Part shown: positions 35,050 through 51,150 of the stretch, one piece after another
Layout of the letters: each line of letters starts with the position of its first letter
Position numbering within the stretch: position 1 is the first letter of the stretch
Assembly: GCA_949825025.1 (NCBI GenBank)
Contig: OX463788.1
Location: forward strand, 28,600,340 to 28,664,339
Length of the DNA: 64,000 nt
Direction: 5' to 3'
From: Siphlonurus alternatus
Taxonomy: Eukaryota > Arthropoda > Insecta > Ephemeroptera > Siphlonuridae
The notes under the pieces: generated by a model
The model's input: the letters and a program-made list of their open reading frames with translations, nothing else
The model's database searches: none
What the model was told of the DNA's origin: nothing
Program-made: the position numbers and the translations under genes

Positions 35050-35120
35050 CCTGTATGTGGTCGAGTGGAAAAGCACTCGCATTCCATGCAAGAGGTGAAG
35101 GGTTCAAATCTCCTCTGGAT
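35050..35120 (+). ncRNA. tRNA-like module, left arm of P1
   Basis: A box TGGTCGAGTGG (35057-35067) and B box GGTTCAAATCT (35101-35111) at tRNA spacing. If a 5-bp anticodon stem is assumed (CTCGC/GCAAG), the loop ATTCCAT reads TCC, as in tRNA-Gly. The acceptor strands do not pair, so it is not a functional tRNA gene; it may be a Pol III promoter or SINE head. Confidence 0.5.
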
Positions 35121-35400
35121 CAATTTACATTTTTAGTAGCACGAAGAATTAATTCAAACGTACGGGGTAAAATAATCTTATTTTTTCTTACAATATAATC
35201 ATGTTAAACTATTATAAGTCACACTTTTTCATATAAATACGCACTTACAAAAACTTTGCAAAAAAAAAAAAAAAAAAAAAAGCGTTTCATTCAATGATAG
35301 AAAAATTAATAAGAAATTATAAACAAAACTATTTTACCCCGTTTGAGTTAAAAATATGAAATAAACTTCTTCGCTTCTTCGTGCTACTAAAAATGTAAAA

Positions 35401-35470
35401 TGATCCAGGGGGGATTTGAACCCTTCACCTCTTTCATGGAAGGCGGGTGCTTTTCCACTCGACCACATGT
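35401..35470 (-). ncRNA. tRNA-like module, right arm of P1
   Basis: Inverted copy of the module at 35050-35120, with the A box inverse at 35455-35465 and the B box inverse at 35413-35423 (GGTTCAAATCC on the minus strand, closer to consensus than the left copy). Same TCC-type loop. Acceptor stem absent. Confidence 0.5.
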
Positions 35471-35561
35471 AAGCGTGTTGGAAAAGTTGAAATTAAAACT
35501 ATTTATTTTTCAATCCTTCCGTATACTATGGTTTCAGCAGCAGCAAACAGGGGGTTGAAAA

Positions 35562-36096
35562 TAGTGTTGTAAAATAACCGGTTATTTTAAAACGAAGTTA
35601 ATAACCGAGGTTATTAACAGGTTATTAACATTTTTTAGGTTATTTTGGGTTATTTTGCCTTTTTGAGGGCCCTGGTAACAAATTTTAAATGTAGCTTCAA
35701 GTGTGCTTTCAACCCTCTTTTTTCAATCAAACAACCAAAATACTTTTTTTTTTGAGTAAAAATAATTGATAGAAAAGATTTTACAGCGATTTTTAATAAT
35801 TTTGACTTTAACTACAGTGTTGCCACATTTCTCGGTTAATTAATTAAATGCTAAATAATTTATTTTGAATCCAAAAGATTATTCTCTGGATAGCATTTTG
35901 ATTTTACATGTATTTTTTTAGTAATTACACTATTCTTTTTATGTAGAATAACCTGGATATTAATTCTAACTGCTATGTTGCCAAATTTCCATAATAACCG
36001 AGGTTATGTTAGGTTATTTTGAATTGGGTTAATAACCGTTAATAACCGAGTTATTAACAAAATAACCAAATGGTTATTAACTTACTCACAACACTA
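35562..36096. mobile_element. 535-bp hAT-like element with 8-bp target duplication
   Basis: Ends TAGTGTTGTAAAATAACC and, inverted, TAGTGTTGTGAGTAAG. It is flanked by GTTGAAAA at 35554-35561 and 36097-36104. The matching sequence in the other arm of P1 (TCTTTTCAACCCCC) is the uninterrupted site. The interior is rich in GGTTATTAAC-type repeats. No ORF. Confidence 0.88.
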
Positions 36097-37257
36097 GTTG
36101 AAAAGACATATTGATAAATTATGATTCAATAAGGGTCTTAATAAATTTAAATATTGAATCCTACGGCATCCTATTATCTTCGTAGATAAGAAAAGAGGTT
36201 CAGTTTTAGGTTTAATAAAATAATTCAATAGATAATCAGCAGATACGGAAGGAGTCCAGTATGATAAATTTACACATTTTTATTGGCTGATTGCTGCATA
36301 TATGACGCGCCAATAATTTAAACAGAAAAGTTGGTGGCAGGACTTGATATTGCATCGATTGCATCTTCTCTTTAATTAAATGAAACTATTTGCGAAACAA
36401 TTTCTATTATTTAAATATGATGAAAGGTACGTACGTTTGTAATATTACTTATCTCCCAGTGTGTTTTTACAGTACGCGTATATGGAATAATGTGCATTTT
36501 TTAAGTTTTAAAACTCATAGGCAAGGCATTTGAAATTTTGAATTTTGGCTAGGTTGTTTTTGATTGGCTACATGTTATGCAGGTGCGTACAGGTATGCAT
36601 ATCTATAGTGAACCGAACCTGACATAGCGATGACGTCACTGGCGATGCGCCATCGCCTCCAGGTAAAGTGCATCTTTTAAATATGCATTTGAGCATACTT
36701 GCAGTGCTCAAAAAATTCGCATAAAATTCACACATGTATTTCTCAGCCCCCTCTTTCGATTAAGCCAATCAGATTCACGCATGCAAATTCCTCATTTGCT
36801 AATATTCTAATAAATATAATACTTGTAAAAACAAATTTTTGTCATCTTTGCCATCTTACCTAACATTATATAAAAACTGACGTTCCCCGTTTATTATAGC
36901 TCTATATTCATGCCCGTTTACGAGTTTTCCAAACTCTTTGTACATATAGGCTGTCATATATATAATATAATATATAGATGTTTTTTTCTGAAGAAACACA
37001 TTTAAAAAAAAAAATGACTCAAATTTCAAAATTTACAAAAAAACATTGTAGGATCGAGCTACGTACATGGGATACAAATTTCCCATAAGAAAATAATAGA
37101 CTCCACTGTAGAAAATTATAATCTGAGAATCGTAATACTTAGATCCTGCAATACTATCAGATATAAGACCTTTCATCCAGAATTTTTTTCAAAAAAATTA
37201 CACCCATGCGTGCAACGCGAAAAGTCAGGAATAAATGAACAGGGATTATGAACTAGG

Positions 37258-37520
37258 CTGGCAAGTTCTAGGACGGCCTATATAGGACGTCACATGGAAG
37301 AACCTTCCAATACTTAACAATTTTCGTTAACTTAAATTTCCAGAAATTCTGCCCAATAAGACACTCGCTCGAGTGGTCTGTTTATATAGCCCGACATCAA
37401 AGATTTGACAGAGCAGAGCTGTCGGATTAAGAACCTTTGTAGTTACCTTAGCCATGCAATCAAATGTGCTTTTAAAGGTCAGCGCTCGTCATGACGTAAT
37501 AAGGTTCCTACATGATGTCC
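37258..37520. repeat. Diverged relative of MITE family M4
   Basis: Shares order and motifs with 40375-40684 and 60283-60614: GGACGGCCTATATAGGACGT, GAACCTT, a CGCTCGAG stretch, TTTGACAG, and CAGCGCTCGTCATGACG with GGTTCCTACATG. The terminal inverted repeats are not recognisable. Confidence 0.5.
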
Positions 37521-37589
37521 ATTGCCCACTCCATATATAAATTAAGGGTTGTTATTGAATAAAGCACAAATATTATTTAGTCTCATTAA

Positions 37590-37975
37590 GGGTAAGATAA
37601 CACGAAACATAGATTGTTGTAGTCCCATTTGATTAACATGTAAACCTTTTAGCAACCTCATAATAATTCTGATTTTTTTTTTTAGAGACAGTTCTTAGCA
37701 CCAAAAAAATATAGCAAAAATTTCAAAACAATCGGACGATCCAATATTTTAAAATTAATTTCTTAGTTTAGGTCTCCATGGGAAAGCCCGGATACTGAAA
37801 ATTTAAAAAATTAATTTAAAAAAATTGGATCAACCGATTTTTTTGAAAATTTTTCTACATTTTTTTGGTGCCAAGGACTGTCTCTAAAAAAATTCAGAAT
37901 TATTTTGAGGTTGCTAAGGTTTACATGTTAATCATATGGGACTACTAAAAATCGATGTTTCGTGTTATCTTACCC
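37590..37975. mobile_element. 386-bp palindromic MITE, TTAA-flanked, copy 2
   Basis: Same termini (GGGTAAGATAACACGAA) and exactly the same length as 11189-11574, flanked by TTAA at 37586-37589 and 37976-37979. The interior differs by scattered substitutions, so neither copy is very recent. Confidence 0.88.
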
Positions 37976-38073
37976 TTAATGAAATATAATGGCCAAACCT
38001 AGTTTTGGTTAAACATGTGAAAAAGAAACCAAAAGCGAAAATAAAGCTCACATCGGGTTTTTTATTTTCTGAT

Positions 38074-38192
38074 TTAACCACAACTAGATGCGGTTAATTT
38101 TGTTTGACCAAAAACCAATTATGATGAGCTCTCTTTCTCAACGTATGTTATTTTTTATTTAACCACAATTAGATGCAGTTAATTTTGTTTGA

Positions 38193-38263
<71 letters not shown>
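38074..38263. repeat. Short tandem duplication plus (TA)n
   Basis: TTTAACCACAACTAGATGCG then GTTAATTTTGTTTGACCA occurs twice (about 38074 and 38158). The second copy runs directly into a 67-bp (TA)n. Confidence 0.7.
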
Positions 38264-38268
<5 letters not shown>

Positions 38269-40374
38269 TTGTGTGTATGTGTCTTAGAGCAAAATGCCAA
38301 ATTAAGACAATGTCAAAAAATAAATAAAAAATTATGGTTTTTGGTCATTTCAATTTGATCACAACTGGTTCTAATCGGATCATGAAAAACAAAACCCATT
38401 GAGAGAGAGAGGGAGAGCTCGTCGGCTTTTGGTTAAACAATATATATATATATTATATATATATAATTATATATATATATATCATATATATCCAGTACTT
38501 AGCAGTTTTCTTCCCCATACAATATATAAAGCCACCAAATCATGCAAACCAAGACACTATAGGAAAATGTTTCAAATTAGGAAGAAATATTGCCTTGTTT
38601 TGCATGTCAATATCTTGTATATATTGATCAACATTTTGATGTCAAAATTTGTACACAGAATGTAAGAAAGAGCTAAACGTAATTTGTCACTTGACTGTAC
38701 AGGTTTTGTTTAATGAAATACAAGTTGTAATGTGTAACTTCATACAAATATTTATTTTTAAAAATACATCGCGAGATAAAGCCATATATTATAGCATCAA
38801 AGATACTTTTCATAGCAATGGTGCCTTGACACATGATTCAGCTACGCTGAATAAGTAATATAATTTTTGGCTACCATCTTATAATTTCTCGCTTTTACTC
38901 TCGTGTAACAAGAACCACACGTCATTCATACATATCATATAACAAGGCACTAATACAACATGGATATGCAGTAAGCACAACATTGCAAAATATGCTCAAT
39001 TTATGTAAAATTAGAGGGAAGAGGAAGAGGAGGACGAGGGACGTTGGTATAATGAAAAAAAAAAAAGACACCATTTATTATATTACCTATTTTAGAACAA
39101 TATATAATGTTCTGCATTCATTATATCAAAGTTACAATTAATTAAGATATATCATTAAGAATAAGTGACTGAACATATCAGGAATAAGGGTTTTGGGCCG
39201 AGTGAAGTACAATATTTTGTAATAAACTGGACAATAACTGAATGTTATTGGCATCAGTACAATTAAGATACCATAATATATACAGTAAGTTATATGAAAC
39301 GAAAAGAGTGGAAAAACTGAAACTCCTAAAGTTCCTCCAAGACACAAGTGTCGTGATAATAAAATAAAAGAAAATGTTAATTTAATAATGTTTCGAGAAG
39401 ACATGCAATAAATTTCCCTTTATCCCAAAAACTCGCATCAAGTCTCAATTCCTTGCAAATAAAATTTAATTTGTCTTACTACTTTTTTCCTCTATATGAC
39501 CTTGCAATACTTTTATGGGAAACTTGAGGAAAAATAAAGGAGATCGAGATGTTAAATATTAAGTTTGGTATTATGAATGGATTTAAATAGCTTAGCACTT
39601 TTATGAAGGCATGAACACACTTGTATTTATTACTGCCCACAGCACTTTTTTATTTTTAATCGCCAGCAAAATAGCTAACTATGGTATTTTAAAAGAGTTA
39701 AAATTTATCAATTTCACTTAAATCAAATTGACAGTAAATGCACAAAATATAAAAATAATGATTAAATTTTACCAATTGTTTGGTTTGACACAAACTCATA
39801 AATTTAAACAAACATTTATTATTTATATCATAATAAAAAATTATTAGTTATTCTTATGCCATGCCATTTGTACAGAAAAATATTTACCTTTGTAGGTTGT
39901 TTTGTACTGAAATTTGAAGCTTTAATTCTCAGTGATAAAAATTCTTTTTGTTTTCTACATAGTCATCACATCAATCGACTAGATGTATTAACAAGTAATC
40001 CTTGGGATTTGTTGTGAACAAATAACTCAAAATACTTAAGAATTACTTCATCATAAGATGCTAATTTATTATTATAAAAACTGAAAGAAAATTATGCAAT
40101 AAATAGTTAACGCTAAACAAATATCAATGCTTATAACTTATAAAAAAAAATGTGAATGTGATAATAGCACTGGATAATGTAATTTATAGTCTACCAAAAG
40201 AGAAGATTTTCTTCCATCACTTGAAAATAAATAACTTCAATTGGCAAAATTGATAAAACTGTCAATGTAACCTTCCAAACGTTTATCCAATTTATAAACT
40301 TGTGGATTATTAAAATTGCTATATAAAAATGCATAATTTTTAAGTTTTCATAATGGGCTTATCATGGATTTTTA
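38264..40374. other. AT-rich non-coding sequence
   Basis: Mostly unique-looking. No supported exon or repeat. Short GA-rich and purine-rich stretches only. Confidence 0.45.
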
Positions 40375-40684
40375 AAGACTGTATACTGGGAGGACAGCTT
40401 AGGATGTCAAATTGAGGAACAGCAATACTCAACAATTTTCATCGACCTTCGGGAAATTCTACCAAACAAGCCACGCGCTCGAGGATGTAAAAAATTTGAC
40501 AATGTAACGTTAGCTTATAAAGTGGCACCTTTGACAGCGGAAATTTTGCGGTTTTGCTAGCCGAACAAATGTACTTTTAAAAGTCAGCGTCGTCATGACC
40601 AGCTAGGGTTCCTACATGGTGTTGCAATGGCGACAAAAGCGGACGATTTGAAAGTTAATCCGTCCTCTCAGTAAATAGTTCTTG
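40375..40684. mobile_element. MITE family M4, copy
   Basis: Ends AAGACTGTATACTGGGAGGA and GTCCTCTCAGTAAATAGTTCTT, near-inverses of each other. The interior matches 60283-60614 in order. Confidence 0.75.
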
Positions 40685-44859
<4,175 letters not shown>

Positions 44860-45345
44860 AGCAATGAGCAATTAGAAACAAAAAATTTTATTGGCTTAAT
44901 CGAAAGAAGGGGTAAAAATATGACGTTGTGAATTGTTTCAGATTTTTTTGTGACCTATAACTAATTTTAATTAATTAATTAAGTTGCATTATTTTGAGAG
45001 TGCCGCCTCTCGTGACGCCTCTGACGTCACACCATTCTTGTACTTTTGCACTATAGATGAGATTAGGTGAGAACATGCAGGTATGAAAATCAAAATGGCT
45101 GGCGCCACGTTTGAAATTCCCCGCTTCAAATTTTTGAAGTTTTAATGTGGGTTACGTTTGATCAATTTTAGCTTTATTTTGTTCGCATACCACTGAAAAA
45201 TATGGTTGAAATATGATTTAAAACTTCTATCGTGCTCTAATAATTGTTTAATACGTAAAAAGTAGAAAATTATGAGAGACTAACTTCTTACATCAAATTA
45301 GTTTGCTTTCTTCCTTTAAATAAAATAATTTACTGACATTTGGTG

Positions 45346-45425
45346 TGCTAGTGGGTTAGCCCAGTGGTATTCGCATCAGACTTCAAATCTCGTGGTTGCG
45401 GGTTCGATTCTTTCTTCCGGCGAGT
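45346..45425 (+). ncRNA. tRNA-like module, left arm of P2
   Basis: A box TAGCCCAGTGG (45357-45367) fits the consensus; B box GGTTCGATTCT (45401-45411) misses it by one base. The would-be anticodon loop is CTTCAAA (TCA), between TCAGA and TCTCG. Acceptor and T stems are poor, so not a functional tRNA. The TCA loop and CAGTGGT recall tRNA-Sec, but the long variable arm is missing. Confidence 0.55.
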
Positions 45426-45632
45426 TTTTATAAATACATTTTTTTTCTTTACTTTTAATATATTTGTGAATTCTAAATTTATAAAATGTGGTTAAAATAT
45501 GGTTTACAGCTACTATCAATCGTTATTGATAACTTTTTAATAGTAAAGAGAGGGAACAATATTAATAAAAAATTACTTCACTTTTTCGTGTTCCAATAAA
45601 ACATTTTTCACACTGTGTCCCAAAGCTTGGTG

Positions 45633-45705
45633 TGGCACAGTGGCGAATTTAAGACGCAGAGCTCGTACTCTTGTGGTGGAGAGTTTGATTCTCCACGTCG
45701 AAGGA
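45633..45705 (+). ncRNA. Second tRNA-like module at the centre of P2
   Basis: A box TGGCACAGTGG (45633-45643) and B-box-like GAGTTTGATTCTCC (45681-45694). The mirrored position in the right arm keeps only the A-box part (near 45768-45785), so the module is complete on one side only. Confidence 0.4.
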
Positions 45706-46004
45706 TTTTTTAAACTCGACACTTTTCTTTCCTTTAATTTAGTTTAATTTAATTAAAGAAAATTTCTCCGCCACTGTGCCACAGTGCCACACTAATTAAG
45801 CTTTGAGCCTCGGTAAGAAAAATGTTTTATTGGAACGCGAAAAAGTGAAGTAATTTTTTATTAATATTGTTCCCTCTCTTTACTATTAAAAAGTTATCAA
45901 TTACGATTGATAGTAGCTGTAAACCATATTTTAACCACATTTTATAAATTTAGAATTCATAAATATATTAAAATTAAAGAAAAAAAATGTATTTATAAAA
46001 ACTC

Positions 46005-46080
46005 GCCGGGAGAAAGAATCGAACCCGCAACCACTAAATTTGAAGTCTGATGCGTTTACCACTGGGCTAGCCCACTAGCA
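46005..46080 (-). ncRNA. tRNA-like module, right arm of P2
   Basis: Inverted copy of 45346-45425. The A box inverse is at 46059-46069 and GGTTCGATTC (inverted) at about 46015-46024. It keeps the CTTCAAA loop. Confidence 0.55.
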
Positions 46081-46569
46081 CATCAAGTATCAGTAAATTA
46101 TTTTATTTAAAGGAAGAAAGCAAACTAATTTGATGTAAGAAGTTAGTCTCTCATAATTTTCTACTTTTTACGTATTAAACAATATTAGAGCACGATAGAA
46201 GTTTTAAATCATATTTCAACCATATTTTTCAGTGGTATATATGCGAACAAAATAAAGCTAAAATTGATCAAACGTAACCCACATTAAAACTTCAAAAATT
46301 TGAAGCGGGGAATTTCAAACGTGGCGCCAGCCATTTTGATTTTCATACCTGCATGTTCTCACCTAATCTCATCTATAGTGCAAAAGTACAAGAATGGTGT
46401 GACGTCAGAGGCGTCACGAGAGGCGGCACTCTCAAAATAATGCAACTTAATTAATTAATTAAAATTAGTTATAGGTCACAAAAAAATCTGAAACAATTCA
46501 CAACGTCATATTTTTACCCCTTCTTTCGATTAAGCCAATAAAATTTTTCGTTTCTAATTGCTCATTGCT

Positions 46570-47207
46570 AAATATAAACCAACTACAATTTTTCATGCAG
46601 AAATTAAATCTGCTAATATTATGTATTGTGTTTAATTTTTTATCTTAAAAAATTTATGATTACTTTCCTTTCCAAAGTATGGACTCTCTATTTCATTGGA
46701 CATTAATAAAAATCATTCAGACCAATAAATAGTTTCCTACTGCCACCTCTGCTTAATTTAGTTTTGTTCTGCAAAAAAATAAAGGATAAACAAACATTTA
46801 GTTTTCATTTTCAACAGAACATGTTTTTGCATATCAACCAAAATAAGTTTTTGTTAAAAAGAACAATATAGTCTCATTATTACCAGTACAAAATTACTTA
46901 CATTTTTTGTGCTTATCTACAACTAAATGAAGGCTTGAAGATGAAAATGGACAGAAACTATTCTTGCTAATGATTAAAGATAAACTCGAAAACGATTGTT
47001 CACTTATTGTATTCATTGTTGTTTTACTGTTTATTTAATATTTTCCTTTGTCCAAACCATTTAACTAACCTAAACACATATTATCATTACTATGTATTTA
47101 TATAAAGAACCATTCTTACTTTTTAATGGTTTGTGTCCATTTTTAATAGTCAAGCCAAGTAATTTTCTTTGAATATATTGAACTTTAGTTAACCCAATAA
47201 TTTTATG

Positions 47208-47239
<32 letters not shown>

Positions 47240-47266
47240 GTGTGTGTACATTGATGGTGGTGCAGC
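46570..47266. other. AT-rich non-coding sequence
   Basis: Nothing supported beyond a short (TA)n(GT)n near 47220-47247. Confidence 0.45.
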
Positions 47267-47583
47267 AATGGAGTACCGACCTCAATTTTTTTTATTGCAG
47301 AAATGGATAGAGGGTGCAAAGTTACGCTACAGTACTCTGATTTTTTTTCAGATTTTTTAGAGCCCGGCAACTATTTTTTAAAAATTATTGAAAGTGCAGA
47401 AAATGTGCCGCCTCTCTTAATAAAAGATAGGACCCAAAAGGGACGTGGATTCGAACCCGACCTCACCAAAACTTTTTAGCAATACTTCCCGGTCCCTAAA
47501 AAATCTGAAAAAAATCAGAGTAATACAACTTTTCATTATCTATCCATTTCTGCTATAAAAAATTTTGAGGTCGATACTCCATT
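47267..47583. mobile_element. Foldback MITE family M3, copy c
   Basis: Ends AATGGAGTACCGACCTC and GAGGTCGATACTCCATT. The right half holds GTGGATTCGAACCC, the inverse of a tRNA B box (GGGTTCGAATCC), followed by GACCTCACC. Confidence 0.85.
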
Positions 47584-48427
47584 CTGACTCAACATGTTAT
47601 TACCACCTAATTAAAAAAGGAACTAGCTAGCATTCAATACAGTTGGGATATGAACATCTTTACTTTTCTGGAATTAGTAAAAATAGTCTTTTTCAGAAGT
47701 GTCAATCCAAATAACAAGTTGAAAGTGGTTGATATGACAAGAGTATTCAGTGATGAACTGCCTAGAAACAAAATCAGTTTATTCGTCGCTGCCAGCACGT
47801 TCCATGCAATTATCAGCATACGACACAAAGCAATGGGACTCAAGGCACCTTACAATTTGATGTATTAGAAAGGATTTACAAACAAACCATTTATTATCAA
47901 TACTTCACACTCTTTTCACATAAACAACTATTGATACATGCCTCTTGCTTTAATCAATATAATAATTGCTGCATAGATAGTTTAAGCATTTTTTCTGAAC
48001 AACTCAGGCGACTATGGTGATGAAAAGTGAGTTTATATTGGAGCTGAATGACAGCCTATCACTGACAGTGAGAGCAAATAATGTAAACACAACAAAAATA
48101 TATAGAGAGAAAACAGAGTAGGTAAAAATCCAAGTCTGAAATTTGTGACAACCAAAAAATTAAAATAAAATACTTTAATGAAATACATAAACTTTTTCTT
48201 CAAATTAATAATAATAAAATGGAGACGGATAGAGTGAGCGAGTGAGGAAAAAAAAAAAAATACTGTACAATGTTGAATTCAACTACATCACTGGCTTCAT
48301 ATTGTAAAATGAAGACATATATCGTTTCTCGCATGTTGCATAGAATCAAATGGATAATAAATAAATCAGTGGCTGGTCGGATTTTGTAAATAAATAATTA
48401 TACAAAATTATACACTTGCACACACAC

Positions 48428-48458
<31 letters not shown>

Positions 48459-49121
48459 TACCAATTTTTTCAAGATGGCTAGTTTGATCACATTTTTTTG
48501 TTTTATTTTTTTTGCGAGCTCTCATATATGAGAGAAAGTAAGTCACTTCAATAAATTTGTTATTACAAGGGCCTGCATTTCCAGCACCTGATCCAGTCTA
48601 ATTTTTTCCCAAAAACAGTTTCCAAATTTCCCAGGAAAAAAAAAAAAAAAAAAGTGGCAAAAATAGTTCACTTCTAGTTCAATAAAATTCGCTGAATAAA
48701 ACCATCAATGTTATGTCAAGATGGAGGAGGAAAAAATACTATGTACTGCGAATTTTTTTATTTAATTTTTATCACAATAAACATGCTTTATTAGACAAAA
48801 TTGTGAGTTTAAAAAAAAGGGCATTTTTGGCAATGAAACTTCAAGATTGATTATGATGACAGATTCAATGTAGCATACATATTTGCAAAACTTGTGAAAC
48901 TGGAGATCCAGGCCTTAATTACTACTCTTATTAGGTGATATAAATGACAAATATCAATCCTTGAGAGCGTATGCAGATTCACAAGATACAAGTATAATTT
49001 TTGCACGGTTACTACTGTTACTAGTCTGTCAATAAAAGCGCAAAACTTCTTTCCATAACAATGCCCATCAGACTTAAAATAAAGTATGGATTCATAAAAA
49101 ATTGGATAAGGAAACTTAATC
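47584..49121. other. AT-rich non-coding sequence
   Basis: Two opposed ORFs of about 70 codons overlap at 47634-47868; neither has a recognisable domain. Otherwise nothing seen. Confidence 0.4.
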
Positions 49122-49275
49122 AATCTCACAAATAAAGAGAGATCCTTGAGTGCAGTAACACTGTGAGGAAGATCTTTGCAGAAGTCCTCGCCTAGCTACG
49201 CTTTGTTACCAGAGAGTAGGGAGGTCTTCCTCACAGCAATTCTACACTCTAGAATCTTTTATTATTTGTGAGATT
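49122..49275. mobile_element. 154-bp hairpin MITE
   Basis: Left arm AATCTCACAAATAAAGAGAG ... CTGTGAGGAAGATC; right arm GGTCTTCCTCACAG ... TTATTATTTGTGAGATT. Centre near 49195-49215. Confidence 0.75.
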
Positions 49276-49700
49276 AGTAAAGTTTACATACCATGTTCCC
49301 AGCCAATGCTGATATAAATCTAGAAAATATGATAAACATTTTTATACATACTGCACTTATGATTCTGCATGTATATATTGGAAGTCTCTGCTAAAAATGT
49401 TGCAGAGGAACTGGTTTTGCAAATTTATTGGCAAACGGGTAACAGTGCAAAAATTATGCTTACCGCACATTCAATCAAGTCAATCTGAATTCTGTCTAGA
49501 GAGTTGAGGTATTTTTTGTCACTGTTTTCCACCTAATAACAAAGTTACTGGAGCAGTAGAGAGATGCCTTTCTGAAAAAAAAAAAAAAAAATACTAATGG
49601 TTCTTACTTTTTTTTCACATTTCTTATGACAGAGCTGCCAAGTTGTTAAATTAAGCCACCAGAGCTAAACAAAAGTTAGAATCAAACTAAAGATCCTGAG

Positions 49701-50012
49701 AATGAAGTATTGACCTCAAATTTTTTTATTGCAAAAATGGATAGAGTGCAAAGTTATGCCACTCTGATTTTCTCCAGAGATTTTTTAGAGACCGGGAAGT
49801 ATTGCTAAAAAAGTTTTGCCGAGGTCGGATTCAAACCCACGCCCCTTTTAGGTCCTATCCTTTTAGTCACTTTTTCTGTACTTTTTTAAAAAAAAAAATA
49901 GTCCCCCCCCCCCTTCCCCCAAGTCTAAAAAATCTGAAAAATATCAGAGTTGCATAACTTTGCACACTCTATCCAATTCTGCAACAAAAAATCTTGAGGT
50001 TGATACTACATT
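49701..50012. mobile_element. Foldback MITE family M3, copy d
   Basis: Ends AATGAAGTATTGACCTC and GAGGTTGATACTACATT. The left half carries GAGGTCGGATTCAAACCC then ACGCCCC, the same B-box-like module as copy c but in opposite orientation. Confidence 0.8.
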
Positions 50013-51150
50013 TGTAGGGTATTTTTATAATATTTCCCCAATCGACCACTAATGATGATACATTTTCGTCACATCAATTCTATGCAACAAGCAAGAAACT
50101 AGATACAGTCTTAGAATATTACATGAAACGATTGATGTACATTTAAAAAGTATTAAACACTTTTCCCACATGTAAAAAATCAGTTAATAATAATAATTTA
50201 TGAATATGATGAAAAATTAACTTTTAGTTGCCACAGCTTAGGAGATACGGAACATGTGCAGCATTGGCACAAAGTCATTACATAGAATGTAGAGCATTGT
50301 TAATTAAAACACCACATCCACCATGAAATGTGAAGTGATAACCTCTAAATCATAATAATGATTTATGATTTATAATTAGATTTTCCACTTGTATGGCTGT
50401 TGCCTAGACACAGGCATGAGAAATTGCAGCTTAAATAATTTATTATATTTATTCAGAAAACAGACTACAGGTTAGGTAATCCGATTATAAAGAATACAAT
50501 AGTTTGTAGGCATAATATATGCATGCCTACAAACACCTAAGAGTTTCTTTAAGTGGCAGCTGATTAATCGCTTATATTCTCCCTTCTCTAGTACAGAGGA
50601 TCCAGCTCTCAGTGACTTTTTGTGCCCAAAGCAACATTGAGGCTGTGCATTCACGCGACAAATAGCACATTAATAGGAGTGTATCAAGACAAAAACAGGG
50701 GGATACATCCATTAAAGGAGGCAACAGTTATATTAAAACCAATTCAACAACTTTTCACTGGATTTTTATTCTTGCTTTGCAATTAGCTATTGTCCTTTTT
50801 TTTTTCTTTTTTTTTTTTTATTTTACTACCGGTACCAATGCAACCATATACAGTACCTATAAATTTTGATTTCTGAAAATAAGACGCCAAGTATAAATAT
50901 TGTACCAAACTGTTTTGTCAATTATATTTTGTTATATTTTTGGACCCCCCCCCTTTATTTATATGCAGAGGAATGCCTTTTTTTTTAACAATTAAAATTA
51001 AAAATAAATACATATTATGCTTAGTAACAATGCCAGATCTTTGGTCCTGGTAACCAATTTAAAATGTTTTCCCTAAAAAAACAGCATACAATTAATAAAA
51101 ACGTTCCTAATAATTATAATATTAAACAAATAAAAAGCTGACATTAAACG
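50013..51150. other. Downstream region of MED26 (probable 3' UTR and flank)
   Basis: AT-rich, no ORF. On the minus strand the first AATAAA after the MED26 stop is at 50954-50959. Confidence 0.4.
50954..50959 (-). terminator. Candidate MED26 poly(A) signal
   Basis: AATAAA on the minus strand, 192 bp past the MED26 stop codon. Other AATAAA copies exist nearby, so this is only the nearest candidate. Confidence 0.25.

Larger units (their letters stand above)
34261..36795. mobile_element. Large foldback element P1 with tRNA-like modules
   Basis: A long palindrome. ATGAGGAATTTGCATGCGTG at the left tip is mirrored at the right tip (TGCAAATTCCTCAT). Arms stay complementary for about 1 kb, including GATTGGCTTAATCGAAAGAG, TGGAGGCGATGGCGCATCGC and TATGCATACCTGTACGCACC. 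The right arm contains a 535-bp hAT element (35562-36096); without it and its target duplication the element is about 1,990 bp. Each arm carries a tRNA-like module near the centre. No ORF of note. Confidence 0.85.
44860..46569. mobile_element. Large foldback element P2 with tRNA-like modules
   Basis: 1,710-bp palindrome with tips AGCAATGAGCAATTAGAAAC and the inverse. Arms of roughly 780 bp match closely, including TATTGGCTTAATCGAAAGAA, GCGTCACGAGAGGCGGCACT (right arm), CAAAATGGCTGGCGCCACGT and CACCTAATCTCATCTATAG. The tip region shares ATTGGCTTAATCGAAAGA with P1 and has the same layout (tip, GACGTCAC, CTATAGAT, tRNA-like module), so P1 and P2 look like one superfamily. No ORF. Confidence 0.88.

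Noticed and set aside
45346..45425. Selenocysteine tRNA gene
   Set aside because: The TCA loop and CAGTGGT are suggestive, but there is no long variable arm and the acceptor strands do not pair.
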